From positions 638,171 through 661,010 of the forward strand of contig MU646417.1 of assembly GCA_026770585.1 (NCBI GenBank): 22,840 nucleotides of DNA, read 5' to 3'. Both the position numbers and the translations under genes were made by a program. Shown here piece by piece: positions 1 to 7,338 of the stretch (its first letter is position 1; every line of letters starts with the position of its first letter). Below the pieces are notes generated by a model. That model searched no databases. It was not told where the DNA came from and worked only from the letters and a program-made list of their open reading frames with translations. The stretch is from Baffinella frigidus (Eukaryota; Cryptophyceae; Cryptomonadales; Baffinellaceae).

Positions 1-32
<32 letters not shown>
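1..32. repeat. Poly-G run at window edge
   Basis: 32 consecutive G at the first bases of the window. Either a true homopolymer or an assembly or sequencing artefact at a contig end. Confidence 0.9.
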
Positions 33-35
<3 letters not shown>

Positions 36-103
36 TTGCGGTTCGTTCGTGTCTTGCCGCCAGGCGCCTCTCGTCCCCTGTTTTGGATAGGGCCGTTTAT
101 TTA

Positions 104-458
104 ACCTCCGTTTTTGGAGGGAACGTCCGTTTATGGAGGTCACACGAGAGAGAAGACAATCTCGAGGGACCTACCCAGAGTCGTATATCACCGAGTATGC
201 AACGTATACGAAGATTGTGGAGGAAACATCCGTCTATGCTGGGGATCACCTTTTATGGAACCTCCGTTTCTGGAGAGAAAAGGGGCTGGATACTGTTGGG
301 CACTTGCAACCCCATTAGGATGAGTGCACTCTCGTTCTTCATCGGCGTGGTCGTGTACAACCCTGCGGGGAACTTCTGTTTCTGGAGAGAAAACCTCCGT
401 TTCTGGAGGGGAACTTCTGTGTATGGGGGGAAACCCTCCGTGTATGGAAGGCGCAATA
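104..458. repeat. Degenerate CCTCCGTTTCTGGAGG hairpin repeat
   Basis: About ten imperfect copies of an 18-22 nt unit close to AACCTCCGTTTCTGGAGGGG, for example near 104, 128, 258, 394 and 433. Each unit contains the short dyad CCTCC...GGAGG, so the tract is a series of small hairpins. It explains the small overlapping ORFs here (such as 83-547), whose translations simply repeat the same words; I see no gene in 33-580. Confidence 0.7.
133..216 (+). repeat. Dispersed repeat, copy 1 (partner 19636-19727)
   Basis: Shares CTACCCAGAGTC and ATATCACCGAGTAT, then an AACGTATACGAAGAT-type end, with 19636-19727 in the same orientation. The distal part carries a small palindrome around GTATAC. Function unknown. 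Confidence 0.75.
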
Positions 459-584
459 GCGTGCGTTCGCGTAATCATGACCGAAAAGCAGAGAGGCGGT
501 GGCATGAGGGAGGCAGCCCCAACACTCTGGAGGGGTGTGTAAGATAAAGAATAATGCCGAACGCCTACGCTGTCCACCGGTGGA

Positions 585-686
585 CTTATTTGGACGTGAC
601 TCGGTACAAAACAGAGAACAGGGGTCTTTAACCCCCCTTTGAAATACTGGTCGTGATGTTTTGTACCAGAGTCACGTCCAAATAAG
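585..686. mobile_element. Fold-back element, 29-30 nt arms
   Basis: Left arm 585-613 begins CTTATTTGGACGTGACTC. Right arm 657-686 is its reverse complement with one inserted base. The 43-nt loop carries a smaller GGGG/CCCC hairpin. The arm sequence GTCACGTCCAAATAAG recurs in direct repeats downstream (near 970, 1060 and 1548), so this palindrome shares sequence with the neighbouring repeat field. Confidence 0.8.
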
Positions 687-838
687 CCTGCCGCTAGCGC
701 AGGCTTTCAGCTTTCAGAACGCGCGTCTTCAGATATCCGTAGGAACAACTCTATGTCCCTACTAAACCTGTGACCCGTTGGGTGTTTACAAAGCAGGTCA
801 GAGCCTTCCACGCATCCCGGGCTCTTCCCCGCTCTAAA

Positions 839-951
839 GGCAAATGGAGGGTAGAGGGCAAATGGAGGGTAGAGGGTGGAGATTTGGCAAATCTGGAAGG
901 TAGAGGGTGGAGGGTAGAGGGTGGAGATTTGGCAAATCTCGAGTCTCGAGG
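839..951. repeat. GGCAAATGGAGGGTAGAG minisatellite
   Basis: Two tandem 18-nt units (GGCAAATGGAGGGTAGAG) are followed by two longer units containing the dyad AGATTTGGCAAATCT. ORFs on both strands through this tract are periodic and not gene-like. Confidence 0.8.
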
Positions 952-960
952 CGGGCATGG

Positions 961-1140
961 CACACGGCCAGAGTCACGTCCAGATAAGTCCATTTCTAAC
1001 GTAGGCGGTCGGCAAGGAAAAGACGCGTCCGTCCCGAGGTGGGCGTGGCACACGGCCAGAGTCACGTCCAAACAAGTCCACTTCTAACAAAGGCGTGAGA
1101 AACGAAGGCGTGAGCAATAAGTCCACTTCTAACGTGGACT
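961..1140 (+). repeat. Direct repeats of GTCACGTCCA(A/G)A(T/C)AAGTCCA unit
   Basis: Copies near 970 and 1060 are joined by the linker TCGGCAAGGAAAAGACGCG, and related pieces recur at 1115-1135, 1365-1432 and 1500-1620. The direct repeats surround the 1141-1363 palindrome on both sides, so that element sits inside an older repeat array. I see no coding sequence here. Confidence 0.7.
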
Positions 1141-1363
1141 TAGAGCGTTTGCGGTAATTGTTGTCCGTTTTGGACGTACGGTTTTCCGGTTTTCCGGTTT
1201 TGAAAAGGGACTTATAGGACGTGACAAGGATTTTAAACGGTACCAGAATTGCGCCTCTTGGTACCGTTGAAAATCCTTGTCACGTCCTATAAGTCCCTTT
1301 TCAAAACCGGAAAACCGGGAAACCGTACGTCCAAAACAGACAACAATTACCGCAAACGCTCTA
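1141..1363. mobile_element. Fold-back MITE, TA-GAGCGTTTGC family, copy 1
   Basis: Long inverted repeat: left arm 1141-1245, right arm 1259-1363 (105 nt each), 13-nt loop. Ends read TA-GAGCGTTTGCGG...CCGCAAACGCTC-TA, which fits a TA target duplication. It shares about 60 nt of terminal arm (including GTCCGTTTTGGAC and CGGTTTTCC) with the element at 9209-9397, but the interior differs: here GACTTATAGGACGTGACAAG, resembling the 585-686 arm. No transposase. Confidence 0.88.
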
Positions 1364-1431
1364 TTAAATAAGTCTACTTGTAACGAAGGCGTTAGAAACG
1401 AAGGCGGCAAGGAAAAGACGCGTCCGTCCCG

Positions 1432-1476
1432 GTAAGTATGCGTTACGGTAGCCTGTGTTAGGGTAGGTGGACTGTA
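1432..1476 (+). mobile_element. Truncated 3' end of 192-bp MITE
   Basis: Matches the last 45 bp of the 192-bp family, ending GGTGGACTG-TA. The following 27 bp (1477-1503) also match the right flank of full copy 1 at 3019-3045. End plus host flank therefore seem to have been duplicated together, after the insertion. Confidence 0.8.
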
Positions 1477-1636
1477 CACGTCTCCAGACACGCCCAAGAC
1501 GACGAAAACGCGCGTCCGTCCCGAGGCGGGCCTGTCACGCGTTCAGAGTCACGTCCAGAGGCCACTTCTAACGAAGGCGATCGGCAAGGAAAAGACGCGT
1601 CCTGACACACGTCCCGATGAGGGCTTATCCGAGGGG

Positions 1637-1809
1637 TAGAGCGCTGTGCCGAGAAGTTGGCCACCGGAAAATTGGGAAATGGGAAATTGGAGCCATTTTG
1701 TCAACTGTTGAGAAATTGTTGGCACTACATTTCTCAAAGTTGATACAATGGCTCCGATTTCTCGTTTTTTTATTATTTCCCGTGGCCAACTTCTCTGCAC
1801 AGCGCTCTA
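1637..1809. mobile_element. Fold-back MITE TA-GAGCGCTGTGC, with related empty site
   Basis: Arms GTAGAGCGCTGTGC / GCACAGCGCTCTAC flank a longer imperfect dyad (GAGAAGTTGGCCAC / GTGGCCAACTTCTC, then GGAGCCATT...CAATGGCTCC). TA lies at both ends. The flanks GAGGGG-TA and TA-CACACCTCGCCCGCC occur joined with a single TA at 2133-2154, as expected for a TA-targeting insertion. Confidence 0.88.
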
Positions 1810-1970
1810 CACACCTCGCCCGCCTTGTCTTTCGGGTCGCTCGCGCAGCAGAGTCCATTCGTGTTCGTGGTGATAATTAAGAATTGCTCGGTACGAAAAC
1901 ATGGTATTAACGGAAATTTCGATGAGATTTCTGGTCGAAAATCTCCTTCGTAGCCCACTGCACTCCGACC

Positions 1971-2109
1971 CACAAGATTTCAGCTAAGTCAACCAGCTCA
2001 CCTAAGTCAACTTTCCTCTGATTTCGTTTAGATGGACCCTGGTCTGGGACCAGGCATTTGACTTTAGGCGCTAGCTTTCAGGGGGAGTTGACTTAGGCGA
2101 AATGTTGTA
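1971..2109 (+). mobile_element. 139-bp element, copy 1 (inverted partner 16925-17062)
   Basis: Begins CACAAGATTTCAGC and ends GGCGAAATGTTGT. The same sequence lies in reverse orientation at 16925-17062. Inside are inverted copies of (T/A)AAGTCAACT-like words and a GGTCTGGGACC dyad. Similarity extends some 10-15 bp beyond each end (CACTCCGA..C), so the true boundaries may be wider. No coding capacity. Confidence 0.82.
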
Positions 2110-2132
2110 GATCCGAGCGCACTGTGTGGCAG

Positions 2133-2165
2133 AGGGGTACACACCTCGCCCGCCTCGTCTTGCTG
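2133..2165 (+). other. Unoccupied paralogue of the 1637-1809 insertion site
   Basis: AGAGGGGTACACACCTCGCC joins the two flanks of the 1637-1809 element through one TA (2138-2139). A third copy of the CACCTCGCCCGCCTTGTCTT flank lies at about 2238-2257. Confidence 0.75.
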
Positions 2166-2316
2166 GTCACAGGGCTGGAAGGCTCAAACAGACCGGGGCT
2201 GGCGCTAAAATAAGAAAAAATAAGGTACAGGCAAGCACCTCGCCCGCCTTGTCTTGCGTCTCGCGCGCGCAGCAGCGCTGCGATCCCCTGAGAGAAAGAG
2301 ATTCAGCGCACCTTCA

Positions 2317-2476
2317 TAGGCTAACGTCCTGGAAATGGGGTAGTTAGGCATACGGCATTGCCTAGGACCTCGTACCGTAGGACGAGGGACCCTAGGACCA
2401 AAAAGTCTCGGCCTACGGTAGGAGGTCCTAGGCAATGCCGTATGCCTAACTACTCCATTTTCAGGTCGTTAGCCTA
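2317..2476 (+). mobile_element. 160-bp MITE family, copy A
   Basis: TA-to-TA length 160 bp. Terminal arms are TA-GGCTAACG...CGTTAGCC-TA. Inside are GGGGTAGTTAGGC, ATTGCCTAGGACCTC and CTACGGTAGGAGGTCC with their complements, so most of the element folds into one long hairpin. Other full copies start at 10084, 13654, 15504 and 18870, all 160 bp. Confidence 0.92.
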
Positions 2477-2550
2477 TTACACTTCCCGGAACCTGGATCG
2501 TGCAAAGTTGACACGGCGGGAAACTGGATTCACGCGGGATCTAATCGCGG

Positions 2551-2703
2551 CGAGTATTTTAACAAAATACGATTTCGGGGATCTCCGATCTGATTTGCAA
2601 CGAAATTTACTACACGGACGTGACCATTTTCAAAGATACGGACAAATTGTGTGGTAATTTTCTCTGAAAATACTTTTAAAATCGTATGTTGTCAAAATAC
2701 TCG
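2551..2703. mobile_element. Palindrome carrying ATTACTACAC-type core (core D)
   Basis: Outer arms CGAGTATTTTAACAAAATACG / CGTATGTTGTCAAAATACTCG enclose an inner dyad, AAATTTACTACAC (2603-2615) and GTGTGGTAATTTT (2649-2661). The left outer arm with CGGGGATCTCCGATC is shared with 14946-15085, which lacks this core. No ORF of note. Confidence 0.82.
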
Positions 2704-2826
2704 TCCGAATGAGATCGACACGGCCACTTCCCCCCAAAAGTAGCTTTACCATAGCACAAAACGCAATTGTGCAAAGTAGACACGGAGGGATCCGGGTGGG
2801 CCCAGATCCTGATACCCGCCACACAA

Positions 2827-3018
2827 TACAGTGGACCTACCCTAACACATACCCGTCGGGGCCGGACTGATTGAGTATGTGTGGAGGGTAGGTATGCGTT
2901 ATGGTGTCCACCCTTCAGGCATACTTCCTTGCAGGGGGAAATCGGGGGCCGGCCGAAGGAGTATGTGTGGAGGGTAAGTATGTGTTACGGTAGCCTGTGT
3001 TAGGGTGGGTGTACTGTA
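2827..3018 (+). mobile_element. 192-bp TA-CAGT MITE family, copy 1
   Basis: Inverted termini TA-CAGTGGACCTACCC...GGGT(G/A)GGTG(T/G)ACTG-TA. Length TA-to-TA is exactly 192 bp, as in the copies at 5148, 10331 and 20551. CAGT at the tip and a TA target are hallmarks of Tc1/mariner-type transposons (known family trait); here only a non-coding derivative is present. Copies differ at only a few positions, implying recent spread. Confidence 0.93.
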
Positions 3019-3076
3019 CACGTCTCCAGACACGCCCAAGACGATCAAAACAACGTTTGCCTTTTCGATCTCGGCG

Positions 3077-3291
3077 TTCCACTCGAGGCTAGAAATGCGA
3101 CTATTTTAAAAGTTGAAACTTTACAAGTCCTTTACAAGTGGACCGAAATGTAGTAATTTTCACACAAATATCGCGATTGGTCACGTTCCTGGGGGAATTC
3201 CCCCAGGAACGTGACCAACCCTGCCCGTGACTGGTACTGAATTTAACAACCCCACATTTAAAATACTCCCTCTTCCAGCCTCGAGTGGAAG
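3077..3291. mobile_element. Nested palindrome with 42-bp perfect dyad
   Basis: Outer arms TTCCACTCGAGGCT (3077-3090) and AGCCTCGAGTGGAA (3278-3291) are perfect complements. Inside, TATTTTAAA words pair weakly. Near the middle is a perfect, loop-free palindrome at 3177-3218 centred on GAATTC. A partial TAGTAATTTTCACAC word at about 3151 resembles the recurrent core. Minus-strand ORFs over this region are artefacts of the symmetry. Confidence 0.8.
3177..3218. repeat. 42-bp perfect palindrome, no spacer
   Basis: Reads TTGGTCACGTTCCTGGGGG followed by AATT and the exact complement. Symmetry is perfect over 21 bp per side. Related GGTCACGT...ACGTGACC dyads recur at 5697-5735 and, as GATCACGTTTCC, at 7421-7460. 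Confidence 0.9.
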
Positions 3292-3460
3292 CCGCGATCC
3301 CCTGCCGCGAAAGAGATTCCGCGCAACTTTCGGAAACTGGATCGTGTAAAGTTGACACGGAGGGATCCGAGCGGGCCCAGGAAGATTCACCATAAAGAAG
3401 CTGAACCACTACTGCGAACGAATCAGCACAACTTCCCGGAAAGTGGATTGGCGCGGGGCC
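3292..3460 (+). repeat. Host-like repeat unit GATCCCCTG...GGATCGTG(C/T)AAAG
   Basis: GCGATCCCCTG, AAAGAGATTC and CTGGATCGTGTAAAGTTG recur around the copy A insertion (2271-2316 and 2480-2510) and near 2765. At 2317 the unit is split by the 160-bp MITE; here the two halves are adjacent, although the junction differs by about 10 nt. Confidence 0.6.
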
Positions 3461-3553
3461 AACTGGGCCACTTTTCCCCCAAAGTAGTGAGGACACCAAC
3501 CCATTTTGGGAAGGCATTTAACCAAATCTTGTCCCTGCCTGACTTGCCCCGCC

Positions 3554-3614
3554 GTCAACTTTTGGAGAAAATCAACATCAGTGTGTCAACTTTTGGAGAA
3601 AATCAACATCAGTC
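3554..3614 (+). repeat. Tandem duplication, about 30 nt x2
   Basis: Two copies of GTCAACTTTTGGAGAAAATC followed by AACATCA in direct tandem. The flanking word CAACCCGACTCAGGCAGAGC belongs to a dispersed family (near 4079, 4627, 5088 and 5380). Confidence 0.8.
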
Positions 3615-3673
3615 AACCCGACTCAGGCAGAGCTGGGAGCCCACCGCGTGCGCCGCCCCACTGTATTAGGGGT

Positions 3674-3743
3674 AGTTGTGTGCTATGGTAACGCTATGGC
3701 GAGGCTAAGATAGCAACCCCACCCTGAACATAGCACGAAACAG
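3674..3743 (+). repeat. GAGGCTAAGATAG element (inverted copy 9945-10031)
   Basis: GTGCTATGG...GAACATAGCAC makes a small inverted repeat around CGAGGCTAAGATAG. The reverse-complement version at 9945-10031 shares GCTATGTTAAGGGTG and CTATCTTAGCCTCG. Confidence 0.65.
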
Positions 3744-3832
3744 TGATGTAGTTCAGAATCGGTTTTCGTGTTCGAGCTCACCGCGTGCGTCGTCATCCCT
3801 TCACGACTTGCCCCGCGTCACTATGCAACGTT

Positions 3833-3982
3833 CCACCACCCCTCTCGGCGTGGGCAAATCGACGGTTTTCGATGTGGGATTTCAAGGGGGTTGAAGTCGG
3901 AATCCGACTTCAACGGCTCCAATTCCCCTTGAAATCGGGAAATCGAAAATCGTGGATTCGCCCAAGCTGTGAGGGTCGGTGG
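3833..3982 (+). mobile_element. 150-bp CCACCAACCC palindrome, type a, copy 1
   Basis: Arms run from CCACCACCCCTCTCGGCGTG to CTGTGAGGGTCGGTGG, with GGCAAATCGACGGTTTTCGA, GGGATTTCAAGGGG and the central dyad GAAGTCGGAATCCGACTTC. The same element in opposite orientation is 11951-12100, also 150 bp. It shares only its ends with 11793-11943 and 14611-14748. Confidence 0.88.
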
Positions 3983-4108
3983 TTGGCCCAGAGGGGTCTG
4001 AGTGGGCCCAAGTCCTCCACGTGAACCAAGCCTGCTACGCAGCTTCACACTAAAGCAGTCAGGCACACTGAAATAGTACTCAGGCACAGCTGGGAGCTCA
4101 CCGGTGAT

Positions 4109-4227
4109 TTCAAACCGGGTTTCGTGTTCGAGCTCATCCAAATCGGTTTTCGTGTTCGAGCTAATCCAAACCGGCTTTCGTGTTCGAGCTAATTCAAATC
4201 GGGTTTCGTGTTCGAGCTCACCGCGTG
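4109..4227 (+). repeat. Four-copy TTTCGTGTTCGAGCT tandem repeat
   Basis: Four units of about 30 nt containing CGG(G/T/C)TTTCGTGTTCGAGCT; a fifth isolated unit is at about 3755-3790. The ORFs reading through it on both strands are periodic. I see no gene in 3990-4550. Confidence 0.85.
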
Positions 4228-4553
4228 CGCCTCCCCACTGTCCGACGAGTGCCAAACCGCGTCACGGAAGGCAGAGAGCGCTCCCTCCGCGTCCCCGCTT
4301 GCTGCTCTTGCCGCCGGGTGTAGGGTCAAGAGTCCGCCAGCCCTCAGAGTGGGAGCAAATCCACTTTATCGGGACCCATGATTTGTACGGCAAATTAAGG
4401 GCATACCCCTCAAGCCTTACACTCTACTAAAACCCTGAACGGAACCTAGGGGTTCCGACGGCGACGGTCGCCGGAACCTAGGGGTCCCCGCTGCTCTCGC
4501 CGCACCGCCGCATTAGATTGTCTGGCGTAGGGCTCCTAGGACCGCGTGTCGGT

Positions 4554-4619
4554 TCAAGTTGACGGTTCTGGTGGGAAAAGTTGACGGATGTGTACCGGAA
4601 ATCCAGCATGTCAACTTGA
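4554..4619 (+). repeat. TCAAGTTGAC...GTCAACTTGA small hairpin, copy 1
   Basis: 10-nt inverted arms around GGATGTGTACCG and CCAG. The family recurs at 15294, 19858 and 20234, with a fragment near 4942. Here the left part is duplicated, so it is longer (66 bp). All copies lie next to GAATAGTC- or GAGAAG-type sequence. Confidence 0.82.
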
Positions 4620-5147
4620 GAATAGTCGGTCAACCCGAGTGAGGCAGAGCTAGGAGGCTCCTGTGCCTGGACATCCTCGAGGTTCCAGTCACCAATGTTT
4701 CATCGCGAGTTCTCTAGTTCTCAGACAGTATTGGACTACGGCAGGCCGTAGGGCTCCTAGGACCGCGTGTCGTGTACGAGCCATGGGACCTCCCGTTGCC
4801 AGCGTCGTGTGCGACGGGGACCACCGCAATCCAACAACGCCGGATGCTGACTCCCGTGAACGCGAATGGGTTTCCCGATGCCTAGCTCTGTCTCAGTCTT
4901 TGTGAGCTCACAAGTTTGGGGAGCCCGGGCTCTTTACCGCTCCAACTTTGACGGGGTTGTACCGCATTAGATTGCACATGCGGGTGCGAGGGCTAGCTCT
5001 GCCTGAGTGAGACTGTGCTCGTCGTACACCTTATTCAGAGCAGAAATTCCAAGACAAAAGGGCAACTAAATGTGGCGAGCCCAGTTTTACTGAGGCAGAG
5101 CTAGGAGTCTCGTCGCAATTCACCAGACCCTACTATCAACAAAGGGG
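4620..5147. other. Gene-free stretch with dispersed GAGGCAGAGCTAGGAG words
   Basis: The word GAGGCAGAGCTAGGAG or its complement (CTAGCTCTGTCTCAG, CTAGCTCTGCCTGAG) occurs near 4645, 4880, 4990 and 5090. GTAGGGCTCCTAGGACCGCG occurs twice (4527 and 4747). I find no convincing exon; the plus ORF 4663-4905 has no family resemblance I recognise. Confidence 0.5.
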
Positions 5148-5339
5148 TACAGTCCACCTACCCTAACACAGGCTACCGTAACACATACTTACCCTCCACA
5201 CATACTCCTTCGGCCGGCCCCCGATTTCCCCCTGCAAGGAAGTATGCCTGAAGGGTGGACACCATAACGCATACCTACCCTCCACACATACTCAATCAGT
5301 CCGGCCCCGACGGGTATGTGTTAGGGTAGGTCCACTGTA
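5148..5339 (-). mobile_element. 192-bp TA-CAGT MITE family, copy 2
   Basis: Reverse-orientation full copy, 192 bp, starting TA-CAGTCCACCTACCC and ending GGTAGGTCCACTG-TA. Internal GGCCGGCC and the CCGACGGGTATGTG end match the other copies almost base for base. Confidence 0.93.
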
Positions 5340-5410
5340 GCTAACAAGGGGGATGGACGTGGCTCGACCCAGCAACGCGGTCAACCCGACTATTCTTGAG
5401 GCAGAGCTAG

Positions 5411-5560
5411 ATTTCATCTCGGTAGATAACTGAATCAGTTCCCTATTTAGCGTTTTGATTTAATTAGGAGACCTAATTAAATTTACTATGCCTTAACTAA
5501 TTTCTCCTATTCAACCTCCTATTGAAAAGGAACTGATTCAGTTATCTTCCGAAATGAGAT
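5411..5560. mobile_element. 150-bp palindrome, ATTTCATCTCGG ends
   Basis: Left arm ATTTCATCTCGGTAGATAAC with CTGAATCAGTTCC; right arm GGAACTGATTCAG with TTATC, then CCGAAATGAGAT. The centre holds AATTAGGAGACCTAATT. The terminal dozen bases are shared with 18543-18698 and 19916-20066, whose interiors differ. Confidence 0.83.
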
Positions 5561-5636
5561 TGCACACGAAGGCACGAGTCTCGTTGAATCCCCACATCCC
5601 TACTGATACCAAGCAAGGGCGTGCGTTCAACGGGAA

Positions 5637-5816
5637 CCACACGAGGCTACCCACGCACCCTTTTTAAATGTCGACTGTAGGCGTTGTACCGAATCGGTCA
5701 CGTATTCCCCCAAAACGCGGGCCGACATGTGACCAAACATATGAAAATTACCACACACCACCTCACTTGTACAGCTCCCCGTGTTTTGAAAAGGGTGGTT
5801 GGTCCGCCTCGTGTGG
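5637..5816. mobile_element. 180-bp fold-back element, CCACACGAGGC ends, copy 1
   Basis: Arms CCACACGAGGCTACCCACGC / the complement ending CCGCCTCGTGTGG, plus AAAGGGTG pairing. Inner dyad GGTCACGT...ATGTGACC at 5697-5735. An AAAATTACCACAC word (about 5743) resembles half of the recurrent core. Related ends occur at 7339-7520 (182 bp). Confidence 0.8.
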
Positions 5817-5832
5817 AAGGGTGGAGGGGCGC

Positions 5833-6019
5833 GACCCAGCAACGCGGCCGCAAGCCCCGCGTACGCTCTTGGTGTCGCGTCCGATGGAGAGTGTGCGAGG
5901 CGCGAAATAACGGAACGGTACGCGGACACGCCGGCAGTCACGTCCCCCGAATCGATGCGTGTTCGCGCCTGTTCGAGCGCTGCGTCCGCGGCCCCTGCCG
6001 AACCGGTGCGGTTCTCAGA
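5833..6019 (-). CDS. Possible TPR-like exon (partial, hypothetical)
   Basis: Unidentified. A minus-strand open frame, about 60 residues without low complexity, reads ALEQARTRIDSGDVTAGVSA, then SAYRSVISRLAHS and RAYAGLAAALLG. The pattern of small residues (A-x3-A, Y, A-x2-A) and the helix-turn-helix spacing recall a tetratricopeptide repeat, a protein-interaction fold; this is pattern inference only. A possible acceptor is the CTGAG just upstream of the Asn-Arg codons (about 6017 on this strand) and a possible donor is the GT in CTGGGTCGC near 5836. Upstream on the same strand the frame runs into the GAA/AAG microsatellite (poly-K/E), which I exclude. No start codon, stop or neighbouring exon was found, so the gene's extent is unknown and it may be a fragment. 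The 3' end overlaps CGACCCAGCAACGCGG, a word also found at 5364. Confidence 0.35.
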
Positions 6020-6028
6020 CGTTTTTTT

Positions 6029-6103
6029 AGTTTTTCTTCTTCTTCTCTTCTCCTTCTTCATCATCTTCTCCTGCTTCTTCTTCTTCTTCTTCTTCTTCTG
6101 TAG
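6029..6103. repeat. (CTT)n / (GAA)n microsatellite
   Basis: Imperfect TTC/CTT trinucleotide tract of about 75 nt. It creates poly-K, poly-E and poly-L stretches in the overlapping ORFs. A short relic of the same tract ends the inverted duplicate at 7070-7090. Confidence 0.95.
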
Positions 6104-6203
6104 AGAGACCACGCAGGGCCCTTCGGGGGGGTATTCCAGGGTCGCCCTTTGAGCCATTGGGTCGCCCCTGGAGCCGTTTTCTTTCCAAAATTGACTTTTG
6201 AAT
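6086..6203 (+). repeat. Inverted duplication, arm 1 (partner 6969-7090)
   Basis: The segment from TCTGTAGAGAGACCACGCAG to AAAATTGACTTTTGAATACC is found as its near-exact complement at 6969-7090. The GAA tract at one edge is included, so the microsatellite pre-dates the duplication. The ORFs covering both arms give the same peptide and are shadows of the duplication. Confidence 0.88.
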
Positions 6204-6354
6204 ACCGTTTCCCTCAAACAATTGACTTTGAAATACCCCCCCCTCCAGCCCTGCGTGGAAAACTTTATGACTACCCACACGGTCGCCATGTGAGCAACCC
6301 AACCGAGGCATTTTGTATGTGCAACTCTGGTTGCTGGATGACTCCGACGTAAAC
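6204..6354 (+). other. Gene-free stretch after the duplicated segment
   Basis: Holds a decayed second copy of the AATACCCCCCC...CCTGCGTGG word and a TTTATGACTACCCACACGG word whose complement recurs near 15960 (GTGTTGGTAGTCATAAA). I find no exon. Confidence 0.4.
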
Positions 6355-6455
6355 ACTAAACACTAAACACTAAACAATAAACAATAAACAATAAACAATA
6401 AACACTAAACATAAAACGGTAAACCCTAAACCCTAAACCCTAAACCCTACGACAC
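6355..6455 (+). repeat. Heptamer array AACACTA to CCCTAAA
   Basis: Three AAACACT, four AAACAAT, one or two intermediate units, then four CCCTAAA units. All keep a 7-nt step. The CCCTAAA end equals the plant-type telomere repeat, here interstitial. Confidence 0.9.
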
Positions 6456-6523
6456 CCTAACCACCAATCCCCAGACCTTTCTTAAGGAACGCGACGAGGG
6501 ACTCGTCGAGATTTGGGGCGAGC

Positions 6524-6590
6524 CTAAACCCCAAACCCCAAACCCCAAACCCCAAACCCCAAACCCCAAACCCTAAACCCTAAACCAGCT
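6524..6590 (+). repeat. Heptamer array AACCCCA/CCCTAAA
   Basis: About seven AAACCCC units followed by CCCTAAA units. It lies between a broken exon-like word GTCGAGATTTGGGGCGAG (6508) and the inverted exon fragment at 6593. Confidence 0.9.
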
Positions 6591-6592
6591 CG

Positions 6593-6709
6593 GGCTCGAC
6601 AGCGTGGAGGTGATGATGCTGGGGGGAGGCACGAGTTACTTTACAAAACTAATTATAGGTTGCGTGACTATGAATTTGGGGCGAGCGAGGCCCCCCCCAG
6701 CATCATCAC
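6593..6709. pseudogene. Inverted exon fragment forming a GTGATGATGCTGG palindrome
   Basis: 6593-6650 is the complement of the CCCAGCATCATCAC...GTCGA...AGCTGG segment at 8262-8310. A second piece at 6670-6709 (TTTGGGGCGAG, CCCCCCCAGCATCATCAC) is in the forward direction, so GTGATGATGCTGGGG and its complement form a 100-bp palindrome. Both derive from the 89-nt exon family (intact at 7525 and 7795) and neither is intact. Confidence 0.6.
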
Positions 6710-6719
6710 GCGTCATCTT

Positions 6720-6966
6720 TCAGAATCCGCACCCTCAACCCTAACACCGTCAACCGTCAACCGTCAACCGTAAACAGTACACCGTACACCGTACTCCGAA
6801 AAAAAACAGACCCTCGGAGCGTACTGCAACGTTGGTTTAGGGTTTTACCGTTTAGTGTTTAGTGTTTGGGATTTATGTCAGAGTCTCAACCAGAGTTGTA
6901 ACGCGACGAGGCCGCCCTAGACGGTATCGGGATACCGCCCTAGGTATTCAAAAGAATACCGCCCTA
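6720..6966 (+). other. Gene-free stretch with short drifted repeats
   Basis: Contains GTCAACC/GTACACC heptamers (6735-6800), a TTTAGTG pair near 6858 and GACGAGGCCGCCCTAG (6905) with its complement-like GGGATACCGCCCTAGG repeats. The last word recurs at 7094. No exon seen. Confidence 0.5.
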
Positions 6967-6968
6967 GG

Positions 6969-7090
6969 CATTCAAAAGTCAATTTTGGAAAGAAAACGGC
7001 TCCAGGGGCGATCCAATGGCTCAAAGGGCGACCCTGGAATACCCCCCCGAAGGGCCCTGCGTGGTCTCTCTACAGAAGAAGAAGAAGAAG
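6969..7090 (-). repeat. Inverted duplication, arm 2 (partner 6086-6203)
   Basis: Complement of 6086-6203, ending in a short GAAGAAGAAG relic of the microsatellite. The 770-bp spacer holds heptamers and exon debris. Confidence 0.88.
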
Positions 7091-7135
7091 ATGCGACGAG
7101 GCCGCCCTAGGCGGTATCGTCGAGATCAAAACTTA

Positions 7136-7310
7136 AGCCCTAAGACTTAAGCCCTAAGACTTAAGACATAAGCCATAAGTCAGAAGCCATAAGCCCTACA
7201 CCCTACACCTTAAAAGCTAAACCCTGAAACCTAAACCCTATGCCCTAAAGAAGAAACACTAAGCCCTAAGCCCTAAATCCAAAAAACATAAACCCTAGAA
7301 AAAATCAAAA
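7136..7310 (+). repeat. Drifted heptamer array, arm of inverted duplication
   Basis: AAGCCCTAAGACTT- and CCCTACA-type units. From 7176 to about 7302 it is nearly the exact complement of 7886-8008, including rare words AAAAGCTAAACCCTG and AAATCCAAAAAACATAAA. Confidence 0.88.
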
Positions 7311-7338
7311 CACTGACCCTCGGAGCGGAAGGAGGCTA

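Noticed and set aside
83-577. Overlapping ORFs on both strands near the window start
   Set aside because: They lie in degenerate hairpin minisatellite sequence; open on both strands because of the repeat symmetry.
5627-6356. Minus-strand ORFs with poly-K and poly-E runs as charged proteins
   Set aside because: The charged runs are the CTT/GAA microsatellite; only the non-repetitive 60-residue part is kept as a tentative exon.
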